Origin: Myxococcaceae bacterium JPH2
GTDB lineage: Bacteria; Myxococcota; Myxococcia; Myxococcales; Myxococcaceae
DNA length: 64,000 bases
NCBI GenBank assembly: GCA_016458225.1
Contig: JAEMGR010000010.1
Location: 371,969 to 435,968 of the forward strand
Direction of reading: 5' to 3'
The position numbers and the translations under genes were made by a program. A model generated the notes under the pieces. That model was given only the letters and a program-made list of their open reading frames with translations, ran no database searches and was not told where the DNA came from. This document shows positions 31,347 through 41,419 of this stretch, piece after piece; within the stretch, counting starts at the first letter, position 1; each line of letters begins with the position of its first letter.

Positions 31347-31757
31347 ATGAGCACCCCGACCGCGCGCGACGAGCGCGACTATTACGAGCGCATCTACACG
31401 GTCTGCGAGCAGGTCCCTCGCGGGCAGGTGTCCACCTACGGCGACATCGCGACCATCGTCGGTGACGGCTGCGATGCGCGCATCGTGGGGCACGCCATGG
31501 CCGCGCTGGGTGCTCGCGCGGCGACCTGTCCCTGGCAGCGGATCATCAACCGCACGGGTGGCATCAGCACCTCGGGCTACGGCCAGAAAGAGCGACTCGA
31601 GGAAGAAGGCGTGGGCTTCGATGAGAAGGGCCACGTGCTCATGAGCGCGCACCAGTGGGCCGGCCCCACCGAGGAGTGGACCCGCGCGCGCGGCTTCCAA
31701 CCGCTGCCGCCCAAGACGCCACAGGGCGGGCCGAGCACTCAGCTGTCGCTGTTCTGA
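31347..31757 (+). CDS. atl: Alkyltransferase-like protein (ATL), MGMT family without the acceptor cysteine
   Basis: 136 residues. It resembles the DNA-binding domain of O6-alkylguanine-DNA alkyltransferase: GQVSTYGDIA near 31-40, ARIVGHAMAAL and then CPWQRIINRTGG. In MGMT the active site is PCHR; here the acceptor position is Trp (PWQR), as in the Atl proteins. ATLs bind alkylated guanines and flag them for nucleotide excision repair, without repairing them directly. GGAGG lies five bases before the ATG. A 26-residue C-terminal tail beyond the domain is Pro/Gln-rich. It is a single gene with its own likely promoter. Confidence 0.88.
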   Translation: MSTPTARDERDYYERIYTVCEQVPRGQVSTYGDIATIVGDGCDARIVGHAMAALGARAATCPWQRIINRTGGISTSGYGQKERLEEEGVGFDEKGHVLMSAHQWAGPTEEWTRARGFQPLPPKTPQGGPSTQLSLF

Positions 31758-31850
31758 CCCACCCCTCCCCCTTCCGCGAACCGCCGAGGAGATGGCCTGT
31801 GTCGGGGCTCCTCGGATAGCGTGTCGTCGTCTTCGCGACGAGGGGGCTCG

Positions 31851-34079
31851 ATGCCAGTTGTTCCGTCCGTCCTGGATGCGGTCACCGTTCACGCGGAGGG
31901 AGCGCTGTGCACCCGCCTCCTCTCCGTCCCCAGCGAGGGAGGCCAGTTCCCCGCGGAGGTGAGGGTCGAAGGACTGCCCCTGTCGCTGCGTGTCGGCTCG
32001 CTCCGAGCCCGCGTGGTGGAGGGCCCCCCGGGTCTCGTCGTGCGTGGCATCCAGCCGCTCTTCGACGTGCGGCTCCCCACCGAAGCGGATCTCCCCGCCG
32101 AGCGCCACGCACTGGAGCGCGCCGAGCGTGCGCGGACCGACGTGGGCGCCCGCCTGGAGCAGACGCGGCGCGACATCCAGGTGCTGATGGAGCTGAAGCC
32201 CACCGCGCTCCCGAACCGCAAGGGCGAGCCACCGCGCCAGACGCCCCTGACGGCGACGCTCGCGCTCGCGGAGTTCGTGGACACGGAGCTGACCGCGCTG
32301 AATCAGCGGCGGCTGGAGCTGGAGCGCGAGGAGCGCGACGCCCTGGCCGAGCTGGAGCTTCGCCGCGCGCGGATCCGCGAGCAGTCCGGCGCCGCGCGAG
32401 GCCAGCGCGCCCAGCTCTACCGCGCGGCGGTGCTGTCACTGGCGGGCCCGCTGACCTCGGAGGGCCCGGCCCGGATCGCGCTGGAGTACGCCGTCACGGG
32501 CGCGCGCTGGGTGCCCACGTATGACCTGCGGCTGCCGCGCTCGTTGCAGGACGGCACGCTGCGCATGCGCGCCTCGGTGCTCCAGCTCACGGGCGAGGAC
32601 TGGAGCGGCGTGCGCCTGTCGGTCTCCACCGCGGACCTGGAGCGACGCGCGGAGGTGCCCGAGCTGAAGGCGCTGCGCATCGGCCGCAGCCAGCCGCCTC
32701 CGCCTCGCTCGGGGTGGCGCGAGCCGGCCGCGGGATTGGACGAGCTGTTCGCTGGCTATGACAGCGCCCCCCCACCCGTGAGCCCGCGAAAGCCGATGTC
32801 GCCTCCCGCGGCGCCCAGGAACATGCCGGACCTTCGGGTCGGCGGAAACGCGGCGCCGCGCGACGAGCCTTCAATGGCCTCCTCCTCCGGAGCCGTGGAC
32901 GGCGCGATGCCCGTTCCACCGCCGCCCCCGCGTGCCCCGGCGCCCGCGGGAGCCAGGCCCTCCGCGGCGCGTCCCTCGGTTCCCGCAGCGTCCATTGCGC
33001 CGGCATCCGCACGCGGCGGTGGACTGATGCGCTCCCAGGAGAAGAGCAAGAAGCGCAGCGCCGAGCCCGCGCCCAAAGAGCTGCTCATGGATGAGGACGA
33101 GCCGAGCTTTGGCGGAGCGCCCGAGATGGCCTTCGACGAGGAGGGCGGCGCGCCCGCCCCGAGCCAGGACCTCGCGGAGCCTCGGGTGGAGGTCTCCGAG
33201 TCGCTGCTCGACTATCAGCAGCTCACGCTGATGTCGGCCGAGGTCCCGGGTGCACGCGGCCGCCTGCGCCCGCGCCCCGCGGACGCCTCGCGCGAGTTGC
33301 TCGCGCTCACGGCGGTCCGTGTCCAGGTCGACGTCGTCACCCTGCTCGCCACGCAGGAGCAGCGGGCACGCGGCATCCACAGCGTGCCGGCGCCCACGTG
33401 GACCGTCCCCCCGCGCGAGTCCGCGCAGCAGTTCGACGCGCGCTTCGACGTGGAGGCACGCGCGGAGGTGCCGTCGGACGGCGCGTGGCACACGGTGCCC
33501 CTGCTCGCGGTCCCCGTGGGGCTCGTGGCCGAGTACCTCTGCGTGCCCTCGGTGGAGCCCCGCGCGTTCCGCACCGTGCGCATCGAGAACCGGACCACCT
33601 ACCCGCTCCTCGCCGGCCCGGTGGACGTGACGCTCGGCGAGGAGTTCCTGATGACGTCTCCCCTGCCCACCCTGGCGCCGGGCGCGACGCAGCGACTGGG
33701 CCTGGGCGTCGAAGAGGCCATCAAGGTCGCGCGCAACACCCGCTTCGACGAGGCCTCGGGCGGCATGTTCGGCGGCAACACGCTGCTCACGCATCAAGTC
33801 CTCGTCGACGTGGCCAATCGGCTCGGCCATCGGGTGACGCTGGAGGTGCAGGAGCGGCTGCCCGTCGTTCCTCCCTCGGAGAAGGACATCAAGGTCGAGG
33901 AGGCCGAGGTGGCGCCCGGCTGGCAGAAGCGCGCGTTGCTGCCCGGCGAGACGGTGGTGGAAGGAGAGCGGGCGTGGCGCGTGGCGCTCCAGCCCGGTGA
34001 GTCGCAGACGCTGAAGGCCACATGGACCATCAAGATTCCCGCCGCGAAGATGCTCGACGGCGGCAACCGGAGGACCTGA
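31851..34079 (+). CDS. DUF4139 (MuiA-like) protein, first of a tandem pair
   Basis: 742 residues from ATG 31851, preceded by GAGGGGG. The N-terminus (about 1-90) fits DUF4140 and the rest fits DUF4139, as in 'mucoidy inhibitor A' homologues. A coiled coil at about 85-195 (Arg/Glu/Leu-rich) separates them. A long Pro/Ala/Ser-rich insert lies at about 285-430, with a basic patch near 400, inside the beta-rich domain. There is no signal peptide, so it seems cytoplasmic. It overlaps the second DUF4139 gene by one base (TGATG), which implies translational coupling. No biochemical function is established for the family. Confidence 0.85.
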   Translation: MPVVPSVLDAVTVHAEGALCTRLLSVPSEGGQFPAEVRVEGLPLSLRVGSLRARVVEGPPGLVVRGIQPLFDVRLPTEADLPAERHALERAERARTDVGARLEQTRRDIQVLMELKPTALPNRKGEPPRQTPLTATLALAEFVDTELTALNQRRLELEREERDALAELELRRARIREQSGAARGQRAQLYRAAVLSLAGPLTSEGPARIALEYAVTGARWVPTYDLRLPRSLQDGTLRMRASVLQLTGEDWSGVRLSVSTADLERRAEVPELKALRIGRSQPPPPRSGWREPAAGLDELFAGYDSAPPPVSPRKPMSPPAAPRNMPDLRVGGNAAPRDEPSMASSSGAVDGAMPVPPPPPRAPAPAGARPSAARPSVPAASIAPASARGGGLMRSQEKSKKRSAEPAPKELLMDEDEPSFGGAPEMAFDEEGGAPAPSQDLAEPRVEVSESLLDYQQLTLMSAEVPGARGRLRPRPADASRELLALTAVRVQVDVVTLLATQEQRARGIHSVPAPTWTVPPRESAQQFDARFDVEARAEVPSDGAWHTVPLLAVPVGLVAEYLCVPSVEPRAFRTVRIENRTTYPLLAGPVDVTLGEEFLMTSPLPTLAPGATQRLGLGVEEAIKVARNTRFDEASGGMFGGNTLLTHQVLVDVANRLGHRVTLEVQERLPVVPPSEKDIKVEEAEVAPGWQKRALLPGETVVEGERAWRVALQPGESQTLKATWTIKIPAAKMLDGGNRRT

Positions 34080-35635
34080 TGCACGCGCCCCGCTCCCTGC
34101 CCGTGAGCAAGGTGACCTTGCTGGAGGACCGCGCGCTCGTGGAGCGCCGTGGCGAGGTCACCCTCTCTCCAGGCGCCCAGAAGCTCGTCATCGAGGGACT
34201 TCCTCGCGTGGCGGTGGACCGCTCGATTCAAGCCAGGCTGTCCGGTGGAGTCGTCGCCCAGGCCCGACTGCGACGGGTGACGCGGCCTCAACCTCCCGAG
34301 GCTGAACGGGTGCTGCGCACCGAGCTGGAGCGGCGCGTGGCCTCGCTGCGCGAGGAGCAGGCACGGCGCGCGGCGGACGTGCAGCGGCTCATCGTCAAGC
34401 AGGGCCTGCTACAGACCGCGCGCGCGGATGTGTACCGCGCCATCTCGGAGCAGACCGGCGTGGGCGATGCCCATCCCGTCACGTGGCGCGAGCAGCTGGG
34501 ACTGGCCCGCGAGCAGCTCGACGCGGTGGAGGCGCAGCTCCGCGAGGCGCGGCGACGCGAAGAGGCCGCGACCCACGAACTCAGCGAGGCCCAGCGCGCG
34601 GCGGCGCAGGCGCTCCAGCCCGAGCCGAAGCTGGACACGCTGGCCGAGCTGGAGGTCAACCACCCCTCCGGTGGAGCCGCCACGTTGACACTCACCTATC
34701 TGGTGCCCTGCGCGGCCTGGCGCCCGGCCTACCGCGCCACGCTGCGCGCCACGGAGACCGGCGAGCAGGTGACGCTGGAGTGCGAGGCCGTGGTGTGGCA
34801 GCACACCGGAGAGGATTGGAAGGACGTGGCCCTCACGTTCTCCACCGCCCGCCCCACGCTCGGCGCGACGCCGCCTCGACTCACCGAGGATTGGATCTGG
34901 CTGCGCGACAAGTCCGAGCGCGAGAAGCGCGTCGTGGACGTGTCGGTCCGCGAGGAGGTCATCCAGACAACCGGCGAGGCGGGCCGCTCGCGACAGCCGG
35001 ACTCACTGCCTGGCATGGACGACGGCGGCGAGGCGCTCACCCTGGCCGCGCCGCACCCGGCCCAGGTGCTCTCGAATGGCGAGCCGCACCGAGTCCCGCT
35101 GCTGCAGTTCACGGCGCCGGCCCGCTCGGAGCTGGTGGCCTGCCCGGAGCAGTCGCCCCTGGTGCACCGCGTGGCGCGCTTCGAGAACGTGGGACCCGCG
35201 GTCCTGCTCGCGGGCCCGGTGGACCTGGTGCGCTCCAGCGGCTACGTGGGGCGCGCGCAGCTGAAGTTCACCGGACGCAACGAGCACGTGAAGCTGGGCT
35301 TCGGCAGCGAGGACGCGCTGCGCATCGCCCGACGGGTGGAGGAGTCCGAGGAGACGCGGATGCTCACGAGTCGCCGCACGCGCACCCACAAGGTGAAGCT
35401 CTTTGTCTCCAACATGGGCTCGCGTCCGGAGTCCCTGGCCCTGGAGGAGCGCATCCCTGTGTCCGAGGTGGCCGCCGTGGAGGTCGCGCTGGTGAAGGAC
35501 TCAGCGCAAACCCCGCCCACACGCGTGAGCGAGGAAGGCATCGTGCGCTTCGAGTTGAAGGCAGACCCTCGCTCGCAACAGACCCTGTCGTTCAGCTACA
35601 CCGTGGCCAGCTCGGCCAAGGTCGCTGGACTCTAG
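34079..35635 (+). CDS. DUF4139 (MuiA-like) protein, second of a tandem pair
   Basis: 518 residues. The layout mirrors the upstream paralogue: an N-terminal DUF4140-like domain opening with VSKVTLLEDRALVERRGEV, a coiled coil at about 75-185, then DUF4139 with the conserved Y-x-V-P-C/A-A-W-R-P-x-Y segment near 215-225 and WKDVALTFSTARP. It lacks the long Pro-rich insert. The two proteins are clearly related but distinct, suggesting an old duplication and perhaps a heteromer. The start overlaps the stop of its neighbour by one base. A beta-barrel-like gene follows after 18 bases. Confidence 0.85.
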   Translation: MHAPRSLPVSKVTLLEDRALVERRGEVTLSPGAQKLVIEGLPRVAVDRSIQARLSGGVVAQARLRRVTRPQPPEAERVLRTELERRVASLREEQARRAADVQRLIVKQGLLQTARADVYRAISEQTGVGDAHPVTWREQLGLAREQLDAVEAQLREARRREEAATHELSEAQRAAAQALQPEPKLDTLAELEVNHPSGGAATLTLTYLVPCAAWRPAYRATLRATETGEQVTLECEAVVWQHTGEDWKDVALTFSTARPTLGATPPRLTEDWIWLRDKSEREKRVVDVSVREEVIQTTGEAGRSRQPDSLPGMDDGGEALTLAAPHPAQVLSNGEPHRVPLLQFTAPARSELVACPEQSPLVHRVARFENVGPAVLLAGPVDLVRSSGYVGRAQLKFTGRNEHVKLGFGSEDALRIARRVEESEETRMLTSRRTRTHKVKLFVSNMGSRPESLALEERIPVSEVAAVEVALVKDSAQTPPTRVSEEGIVRFELKADPRSQQTLSFSYTVASSAKVAGL

Positions 35636-35653
35636 ACTCGCTTCGGAGAAGAC

Positions 35654-36265
35654 ATGCTGCTGTTCCCCTTGATGATGGTGCTCGCGCAGGCCCCCGTGAT
35701 GGAGGACCTGCCTCGCGCGGGCCTGTTTGGCGCGGGATTCAACATGGAGCCCGTGTCCATCGGCCCCATGCAGGCCTTCACGCGGTACGGCAGCGTGCAG
35801 GGCGCCAGCCTGTCCACGGGCGTCCAGATTGACCTCGGCACGCGCTGGGCTCTGCGCATCCACCTGGAGGGCGCGGGCGCGGCGAGCACGGACGTGAACT
35901 TCGCGGAGTTCGGCCTGGCGCCGGGCATCCTGTACCGCTGGCGAGACACCGCGGATCAGCGCTGGGTGCCCTACGGGGGCGCGGGCCTCAAGTTCGGCGG
36001 CGTGGGCGCCAGCCGAGGCATCCTGGGCCTCGAGTCGGCGGCCGTCAGCGCGATGGACTTCGACTGGGACGACTTCGACGACAACAACTCGAACCCGGAT
36101 GAGGAGACGCGGTTCGGCACGTTCCCCGAAGTCTTTGCAGGCGTGGAGTGGCACCCCAATCGCTGGTTCGCGCTCACCATTCACGGCTCGTACACGTACG
36201 CCCGGCTCGTCCACACCAACGTGCACATGTTCCAGGAGCGCGTGGGCGTCCGCTTCTCGCTGTAG
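35654..36265 (+). CDS. Outer-membrane beta-barrel-like protein
   Basis: 203 residues. A short signal-like stretch (MLLFPLMMVLAQA) is followed by alternating aromatic/Gly strands. Features typical of small outer-membrane barrels are visible: YRWRDTADQRWVPYGGAGLKFGG, the strand FALTIHGSYTYAR, and a C-terminal strand ending in VRFSL. An acidic loop DFDWDDFDDNNSN near 136-148 may bind divalent metal. GGAG lies upstream of ATG 35654. It follows the DUF4139 pair by 18 bases and is probably in the same transcript. It ends six bases from a convergent gene. The specific function is unknown. Confidence 0.7.
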   Translation: MLLFPLMMVLAQAPVMEDLPRAGLFGAGFNMEPVSIGPMQAFTRYGSVQGASLSTGVQIDLGTRWALRIHLEGAGAASTDVNFAEFGLAPGILYRWRDTADQRWVPYGGAGLKFGGVGASRGILGLESAAVSAMDFDWDDFDDNNSNPDEETRFGTFPEVFAGVEWHPNRWFALTIHGSYTYARLVHTNVHMFQERVGVRFSL

Positions 36266-36271
36266 CCTGAC

Positions 36272-36667
36272 CTACGGCTTCGGAGCCGCGCTCTCTGGGG
36301 CGCGGCAATGGGGACAGCCGGTGTTGCCCTGCGGGCACTGCATCGTCTGACCGGTGTTCCCCCCGGTCGCCTCCTTCCCGGTAGGCTTCATCCCCTCACA
36401 GGCGGGGCGCTTGGCGGGTGGACCCGCGGGCGCGCAGAGCCCCACGCAGTCCGCGCCGCCGTGAGCGGGATCGCAGCTGTCGCTGGGATCATCCGCGCAC
36501 TGATAGCCTTGAGGACACGGCGCGCCGGCGAATCCACCGCAGGTCTGCCCGCTCGACGAGGGCCGAGGCGCATCGGACGCCGCGAACCCTGACACCGGGA
36601 AGGCGAGCAGGCCCCACAGCAACAGGCCCGCGGTGAGGCCCTGATTGCGCCGTTTCGATGAGGACAT
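36272..36667 (-). CDS. Cys-rich exported protein
   Basis: 131 residues. The signal peptide is at 1-30 (LTAGLLLWGLLAFPVSGFAA). The mature protein has a CGG-x5-CPQGYQC-x-DDPSDSCDP-x-xGGADC-x-G-x-C cluster at about 43-78. This pattern recurs in secreted proteins of myxobacteria and resembles a small disulfide-rich, Kazal-like module. Three more cysteines, two of them in GCPHC, follow near the C-terminus. With an odd number or pairs of free thiols it may bind metal. It lies downstream of the namA-def genes across a 149-bp gap. Function unknown. Confidence 0.75.
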   Translation of the reverse strand: MSSSKRRNQGLTAGLLLWGLLAFPVSGFAASDAPRPSSSGQTCGGFAGAPCPQGYQCADDPSDSCDPAHGGADCVGLCAPAGPPAKRPACEGMKPTGKEATGGNTGQTMQCPQGNTGCPHCRAPESAAPKP

Positions 36668-36816
36668 GGAGCGCTCCCTCGAGGCCCGAGGCCCGGGCCA
36701 TCAGTCGACACGTCAGGATGGAGCCCGGCGCCAGCGACGCGGAAGCTTCCCGGCCCACTCGGACAGCCAGAACGACCGGCGAGAGGCCAAGGCACGGAGC
36801 GAGCCCCGGCCTCGCC

Positions 36817-37884
<1,068 letters not shown>

Positions 37885-37893
37885 GCGGTTCTC

Positions 37894-38505
37894 CTAGCGC
37901 GCGGAGGGAGGCCGCTCGCCCAAGCGCAGCGCCGCGCGAACTTCAGCGGTCGTGCGGCCCGCCCAGTGCCGGCGGTGGTTCTCCTGCGTGGTGAGGCTGC
38001 GTGACTCCATCCGGTCCACGTAGAGCGTTCCGTCCAGGTGATCCAACTCGTGCTGGAGGATGCGGGCATACCAGCCCCGCGCCCACACCGTCACCGGCTC
38101 CCCCAGCTCGTTGAGCGCCTCCACCCGCACCCCTCGCGCCCGAGGAACCAGCGCCGCGAGGCCCGACACGCTCAGGCACCCCTCGTGGAACTCGACCGGC
38201 GAGGCATCCTCCACGAACAGTCGGGGGTTGGCGAGCACGTGGAAGCCCACGGGCGTGCGCTCGCGCGCGGACAGTTCAGCGGGGGACAGGCCTGCCTGGT
38301 ACTCGGCCCGGTCCTCCACGACCACCAGCCGCACGCCCACGCCCACCTGAGGCGCGGCCAACCCCACGCCGGGCGCGTCGCGCATCGTGTCCCGCATCAG
38401 CGCGATGAGCCGCTGGACGTCCGGCCCGCGAATCTCCTCCACCGTCAGGTCGCGCGCCGGCTGCCGCAGCACCGGCTCCCCTGCCTGCACAATCTTGAGC
38501 ACCAT
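37894..38505 (-). CDS. def: Peptide deformylase
   Basis: 203 residues. It removes the formyl group from the N-terminal methionine of new proteins. All three motifs are present: GVGLAAPQVG near 46-55, EGCLSV near 108-113 and HELDHLDG near 151-158; the Cys and two His bind the catalytic metal. The C-terminal tail of about 45 residues is longer than in E. coli. The gene is not next to fmt, its usual partner, but to an old yellow enzyme gene. Other def copies may exist elsewhere in the genome. Confidence 0.95.
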   Translation of the reverse strand: MVLKIVQAGEPVLRQPARDLTVEEIRGPDVQRLIALMRDTMRDAPGVGLAAPQVGVGVRLVVVEDRAEYQAGLSPAELSARERTPVGFHVLANPRLFVEDASPVEFHEGCLSVSGLAALVPRARGVRVEALNELGEPVTVWARGWYARILQHELDHLDGTLYVDRMESRSLTTQENHRRHWAGRTTAEVRAALRLGERPPSAR

Positions 38506-38543
38506 GGCGCCGAACCGTAGCAGGCGCGGTAGGCTGCGCGTCC

Positions 38544-39047
38544 ATGGCTCGCCGCCGGAAGGCCGATGAGATGACCGCGCGCGTGCGCAACCTGCTCGCC
38601 ATGGATGCCGCTGGCATCATGCGGCGGCTGGACGCGCGTCGCGATGAGATGTTCCTCCTCTTCTCGCGCTTGCGCAGCCGAGAGCCGCTTTTGGGCACCA
38701 TCGCCTCGCGCTACGCGGACGGAGCATTTACCCAACTCGTCCACCTCACCGAGCAGGAGTCGGCGGTGGTGGATCACTTCTACTCGCGCCTGGACGAGCT
38801 GCGCTGGTACTTCACGTACACCGAGGACATGCCGGGCACCGCCCAGCTCACCTTCAACGCGCTCCACCGGCGGCTGGAGGAGAGCTACCGCGTGCTGCGG
38901 GCGACCCTGGGACCTCCGGCCCGTCCAGATGGCGTGCAGGTGGTGGACGGTCAGGCGGTGCGCCACGACGAGGACGCCGCGACGCCACCGCCCGCGGCCC
39001 TCGCGCGCGCAGCGCCGGCTCGCAAGCGCGGCGCCGCGGCGACCTGA
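38544..39047 (+). CDS. Conserved helical protein of unknown function
   Basis: 167 residues. It is mostly helical and charged, with no signal peptide or membrane segment. The central part (about 30-125) has aromatic-rich helices (DHFYSRLDELRWYFTYTEDMP). The last 40 residues are Ala/Pro-rich with a basic end (ARKRGAAAT). I recognise no family or catalytic motif. It sits divergently from def with only 38 bases between them, and convergently with the desaturase gene with seven bases between stops, so the promoter must be short or overlap def. Confidence 0.65.
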   Translation: MARRRKADEMTARVRNLLAMDAAGIMRRLDARRDEMFLLFSRLRSREPLLGTIASRYADGAFTQLVHLTEQESAVVDHFYSRLDELRWYFTYTEDMPGTAQLTFNALHRRLEESYRVLRATLGPPARPDGVQVVDGQAVRHDEDAATPPPAALARAAPARKRGAAAT

Positions 39048-39054
39048 GCGGACG

Positions 39055-40182
39055 TCATGCCGCCGTGATGTCCGCTCGCGCCAGGGGCGGCGCCATGCGA
39101 CGCATGGAGCGCTGCCCCACGACCACCGCGACCATCTTCTTCGCGCGGGTCCAGACGCTCTCCTGCACATAGGGAATGCCGTACTTCTCGCAGAGGGCGC
39201 GCACCTTGGGCTGCACCTCGCGGTACTTGAGCATGGGCATGTCCGGCCAGAGGTGGTGCTCGATCTGGTAGTTCAGCCACAGGTGAGCGAAGTCGTTCAG
39301 GTCCCCGCCCGTCCGGTAGTTGGCGCTGCCGACCACCTGCTGCACGAAGCGCTCGCCCTTGTTCGCCGGAGACGAGTCGAAGCGGTACAGGTCCTCGCCC
39401 GTGTGATTCGGCCCCACCACCAGGAAGGTGTGCAGGTTGGTGAAGACGTCCGCGAGCACGGAGTTGCACAGCACGCTGAACGCGGCCCAAGGGCTCACCA
39501 GCAGGAACAGCGCCGGCAACAGCACGAAGTTCACGGCGGCATAGGGCAGATAGCAGCGCATGAACAACTCACGCAGCTCCGCGCCCGTGAGCGCGCCGCC
39601 TTCCCGCCGGCCCTTGCGGCGCAGCGAGCCCAGCGTCTCGGGAGCGTAGTAGCTGGCGCGCCACGTCAGGGCGAGCAGCGCGAGCTGCGTGTAGCGAAGC
39701 CACAGCGGTCGCTCCGCGTCGCGCAGCGTGCCCTCGGCGTTGCGCTCCAGCAGGTCCGGGTCGGCCTCTTCGCCCGTGAAGGAGTGGTGCAGGACGTTGT
39801 GCTCGTAGATCCACGCGTCCGGCAGCATCCAGTCGAGCCAGTCGACGTACCGCCGCAGTCCCCGCGCGAACCCCTTGCTCGTACGGGACGTGCCCACGCC
39901 GGGCACGCGGTCATAGCCTCGGTGCCCCACGTGGTGCATGAGCAGCCATCGCGTGGAGCGGCCCAATCCGAGCGCGAAGGCGCTGAGCGGATTGGGCATC
40001 ACCCAGCAAGTGGCCAGCCCCACGAGCGTCGCCGCGCGACCCCAGCGCTCAATCTTCCGCAGGTGCGCCGCGTCCGGCTCGCCCAGGTTCGCCTCCATCT
40101 CCGCGCGCAGCGCCTTCACCTCACGGTGAAAGCCCTCCACGTCCACGGAGGTGAGATCGAAGGCGGGTGCGGCGCGAGACAT
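39055..40182 (-). CDS. Membrane fatty acid desaturase
   Basis: 375 residues. It belongs to the membrane di-iron desaturase family, which inserts double bonds into acyl chains. The three His boxes are visible: HHVGHRG near 81-87, HNVLHH near 128-133 and QIEHHLWP near 306-313. Hydrophobic helices lie near 50-70, 178-190 and 212-245. ATG 40182 has GAGGAG upstream. The QIEHH form of the third box is typical of acyl-lipid front-end desaturases, and no cytochrome b5 domain is fused. Regiospecificity cannot be read from sequence. It may act on myxobacterial membrane lipids. Confidence 0.9.
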   Translation of the reverse strand: MSRAAPAFDLTSVDVEGFHREVKALRAEMEANLGEPDAAHLRKIERWGRAATLVGLATCWVMPNPLSAFALGLGRSTRWLLMHHVGHRGYDRVPGVGTSRTSKGFARGLRRYVDWLDWMLPDAWIYEHNVLHHSFTGEEADPDLLERNAEGTLRDAERPLWLRYTQLALLALTWRASYYAPETLGSLRRKGRREGGALTGAELRELFMRCYLPYAAVNFVLLPALFLLVSPWAAFSVLCNSVLADVFTNLHTFLVVGPNHTGEDLYRFDSSPANKGERFVQQVVGSANYRTGGDLNDFAHLWLNYQIEHHLWPDMPMLKYREVQPKVRALCEKYGIPYVQESVWTRAKKMVAVVVGQRSMRRMAPPLARADITAA

Positions 40183-40305
40183 GCGGGGACTCCTCGAGGC
40201 TGTGGGACGCGGGTGGCACGAGCCGCGCCCCACCTCCACCGGACGCGCTCGGTGCGCGCACGGTAGCCTCCCGTCGGGTGGGACGGGAAGCCTCGCTCGC
40301 ATGCC

Positions 40306-41271
40306 TCAGGCGACCGAGCGAACCGCCGCCGTGCTCGGGGGCGCCCAGTCCTTGTTGAGGACCTGGATGGTGCTGGTCGGAATGCCCAGAAGGCTCATGT
40401 AGTAGAGGGCGCTGTGCTGAGCGAGGATCTCGTCCTCGAAGGCGAGGATGCCGCTTTCGCTGTAGAGCGACCCCGTCAGGCTCGTGCTGGCGCTCGGCTG
40501 CACGTACGTCACCCCGCCCTTCTGCAGCGTGTTGAGCGCGGCGTTGACCGCGGCCGAGCACGTGGGGCCGCACTGGGGGCCGCCCGAGTAGAGCGTGAGG
40601 ATGGTGTCCAGCCCCGCCACGGTCCAGAGCATCGGCACCACGTCGAGCGTGTTGTAGAGCCGCTGCGCGCTCGACGCGAAGACCGTGTCGTAGGCGGAGG
40701 CGAAGGCCGCATCGCCCGCCGTGGGCGCGGCCACGGTGATGGGGACGATGGTCGCGCCGCTCAAGGTGCTCGCGAACCAGGCCGCGAGCACCGAGGCCGT
40801 CTGCCCGCCCAGGCTGTGGCCGGTGACGAGGATGGTGGGCGATCCCGAGAGCCCCTGGAGGAACGAGAGCAACCCACCCGAACCCGAGCCCGGCACCGAC
40901 GAGACCATGCTGTTGATGTTCGTCCAGACCTCGGAGGCGCCCTGGGAGATCTGCGCATTGGGGAACGAGGACGCGGTGAAGGGCAGCGCCACCTGGGTCC
41001 CGATGCCCTTGTCCTGGAGGAGGTCCTCCGCGCGCGTGACGAGCGTGCCGCGCACCACCACCGCGTAGGTGCTGTCACCGTCATACGCGACATAGGCGAG
41101 GTCCTGGCCGGCGGTGGCGGGGCCCCAGGCGATGCTCCACGAGCCCCCAATCGTCCCCGACATCGCCTTGTTCATGGTGCTGAAGCGCCAGGAGTTGAAT
41201 TCGTACTGCCCGAGATACGCGATGGCCGAGAGCGTGGCGGCGATCTGCGACTGCGAGAACGTGGAGGCCAT
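40306..41271 (-). CDS. Class 3 lipase-like alpha/beta hydrolase
   Basis: 321 residues. The nucleophile elbow VTGHSLGGQTASVLAA at about 148-163 and the preceding YAVVVRGT (oxyanion strand, near 69-76) match the lipase class 3 family, which hydrolyses triacylglycerols and related esters. An Asp in NTLDVVPMLWTV near 214 and a later His (AQHSALYY near 292) are plausible catalytic partners. No signal peptide is evident from ATG 41271, which has GGAAGGA upstream. Two cysteines in GPQCGPTC may form a disulfide. It is divergent from an acyltransferase gene. Confidence 0.82.
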   Translation of the reverse strand: MASTFSQSQIAATLSAIAYLGQYEFNSWRFSTMNKAMSGTIGGSWSIAWGPATAGQDLAYVAYDGDSTYAVVVRGTLVTRAEDLLQDKGIGTQVALPFTASSFPNAQISQGASEVWTNINSMVSSVPGSGSGGLLSFLQGLSGSPTILVTGHSLGGQTASVLAAWFASTLSGATIVPITVAAPTAGDAAFASAYDTVFASSAQRLYNTLDVVPMLWTVAGLDTILTLYSGGPQCGPTCSAAVNAALNTLQKGGVTYVQPSASTSLTGSLYSESGILAFEDEILAQHSALYYMSLLGIPTSTIQVLNKDWAPPSTAAVRSVA

Positions 41272-41395
41272 GGGTGCATCCTTCCCTTGAGGGTTCGCCG
41301 GGAGGAATTGCACCCCGCGTGCCCAGCCCCTCGCGGGGCCGTCTCCCTCGGGCGAGGGCTCGAACCGCGCGACACGCTGGGGTTTCGACGCATTT

Positions 41396-41419
41396 TCGAC
41401 GTGTCGGTCGACATGTCGC
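41396..41419. repeat. Tandem 12-bp repeat at the lipase/acyltransferase divergent region
   Basis: TCGACGTGTCGG at 41396-41407 is followed directly by TCGACATGTCGC at 41408-41419. The second copy holds the perfect palindrome CGACATGTCG, and its ATG is the assigned start of plsC. This may be an operator for the divergent genes; if so, the true start of plsC is probably GTG 41455. Confidence 0.5.
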
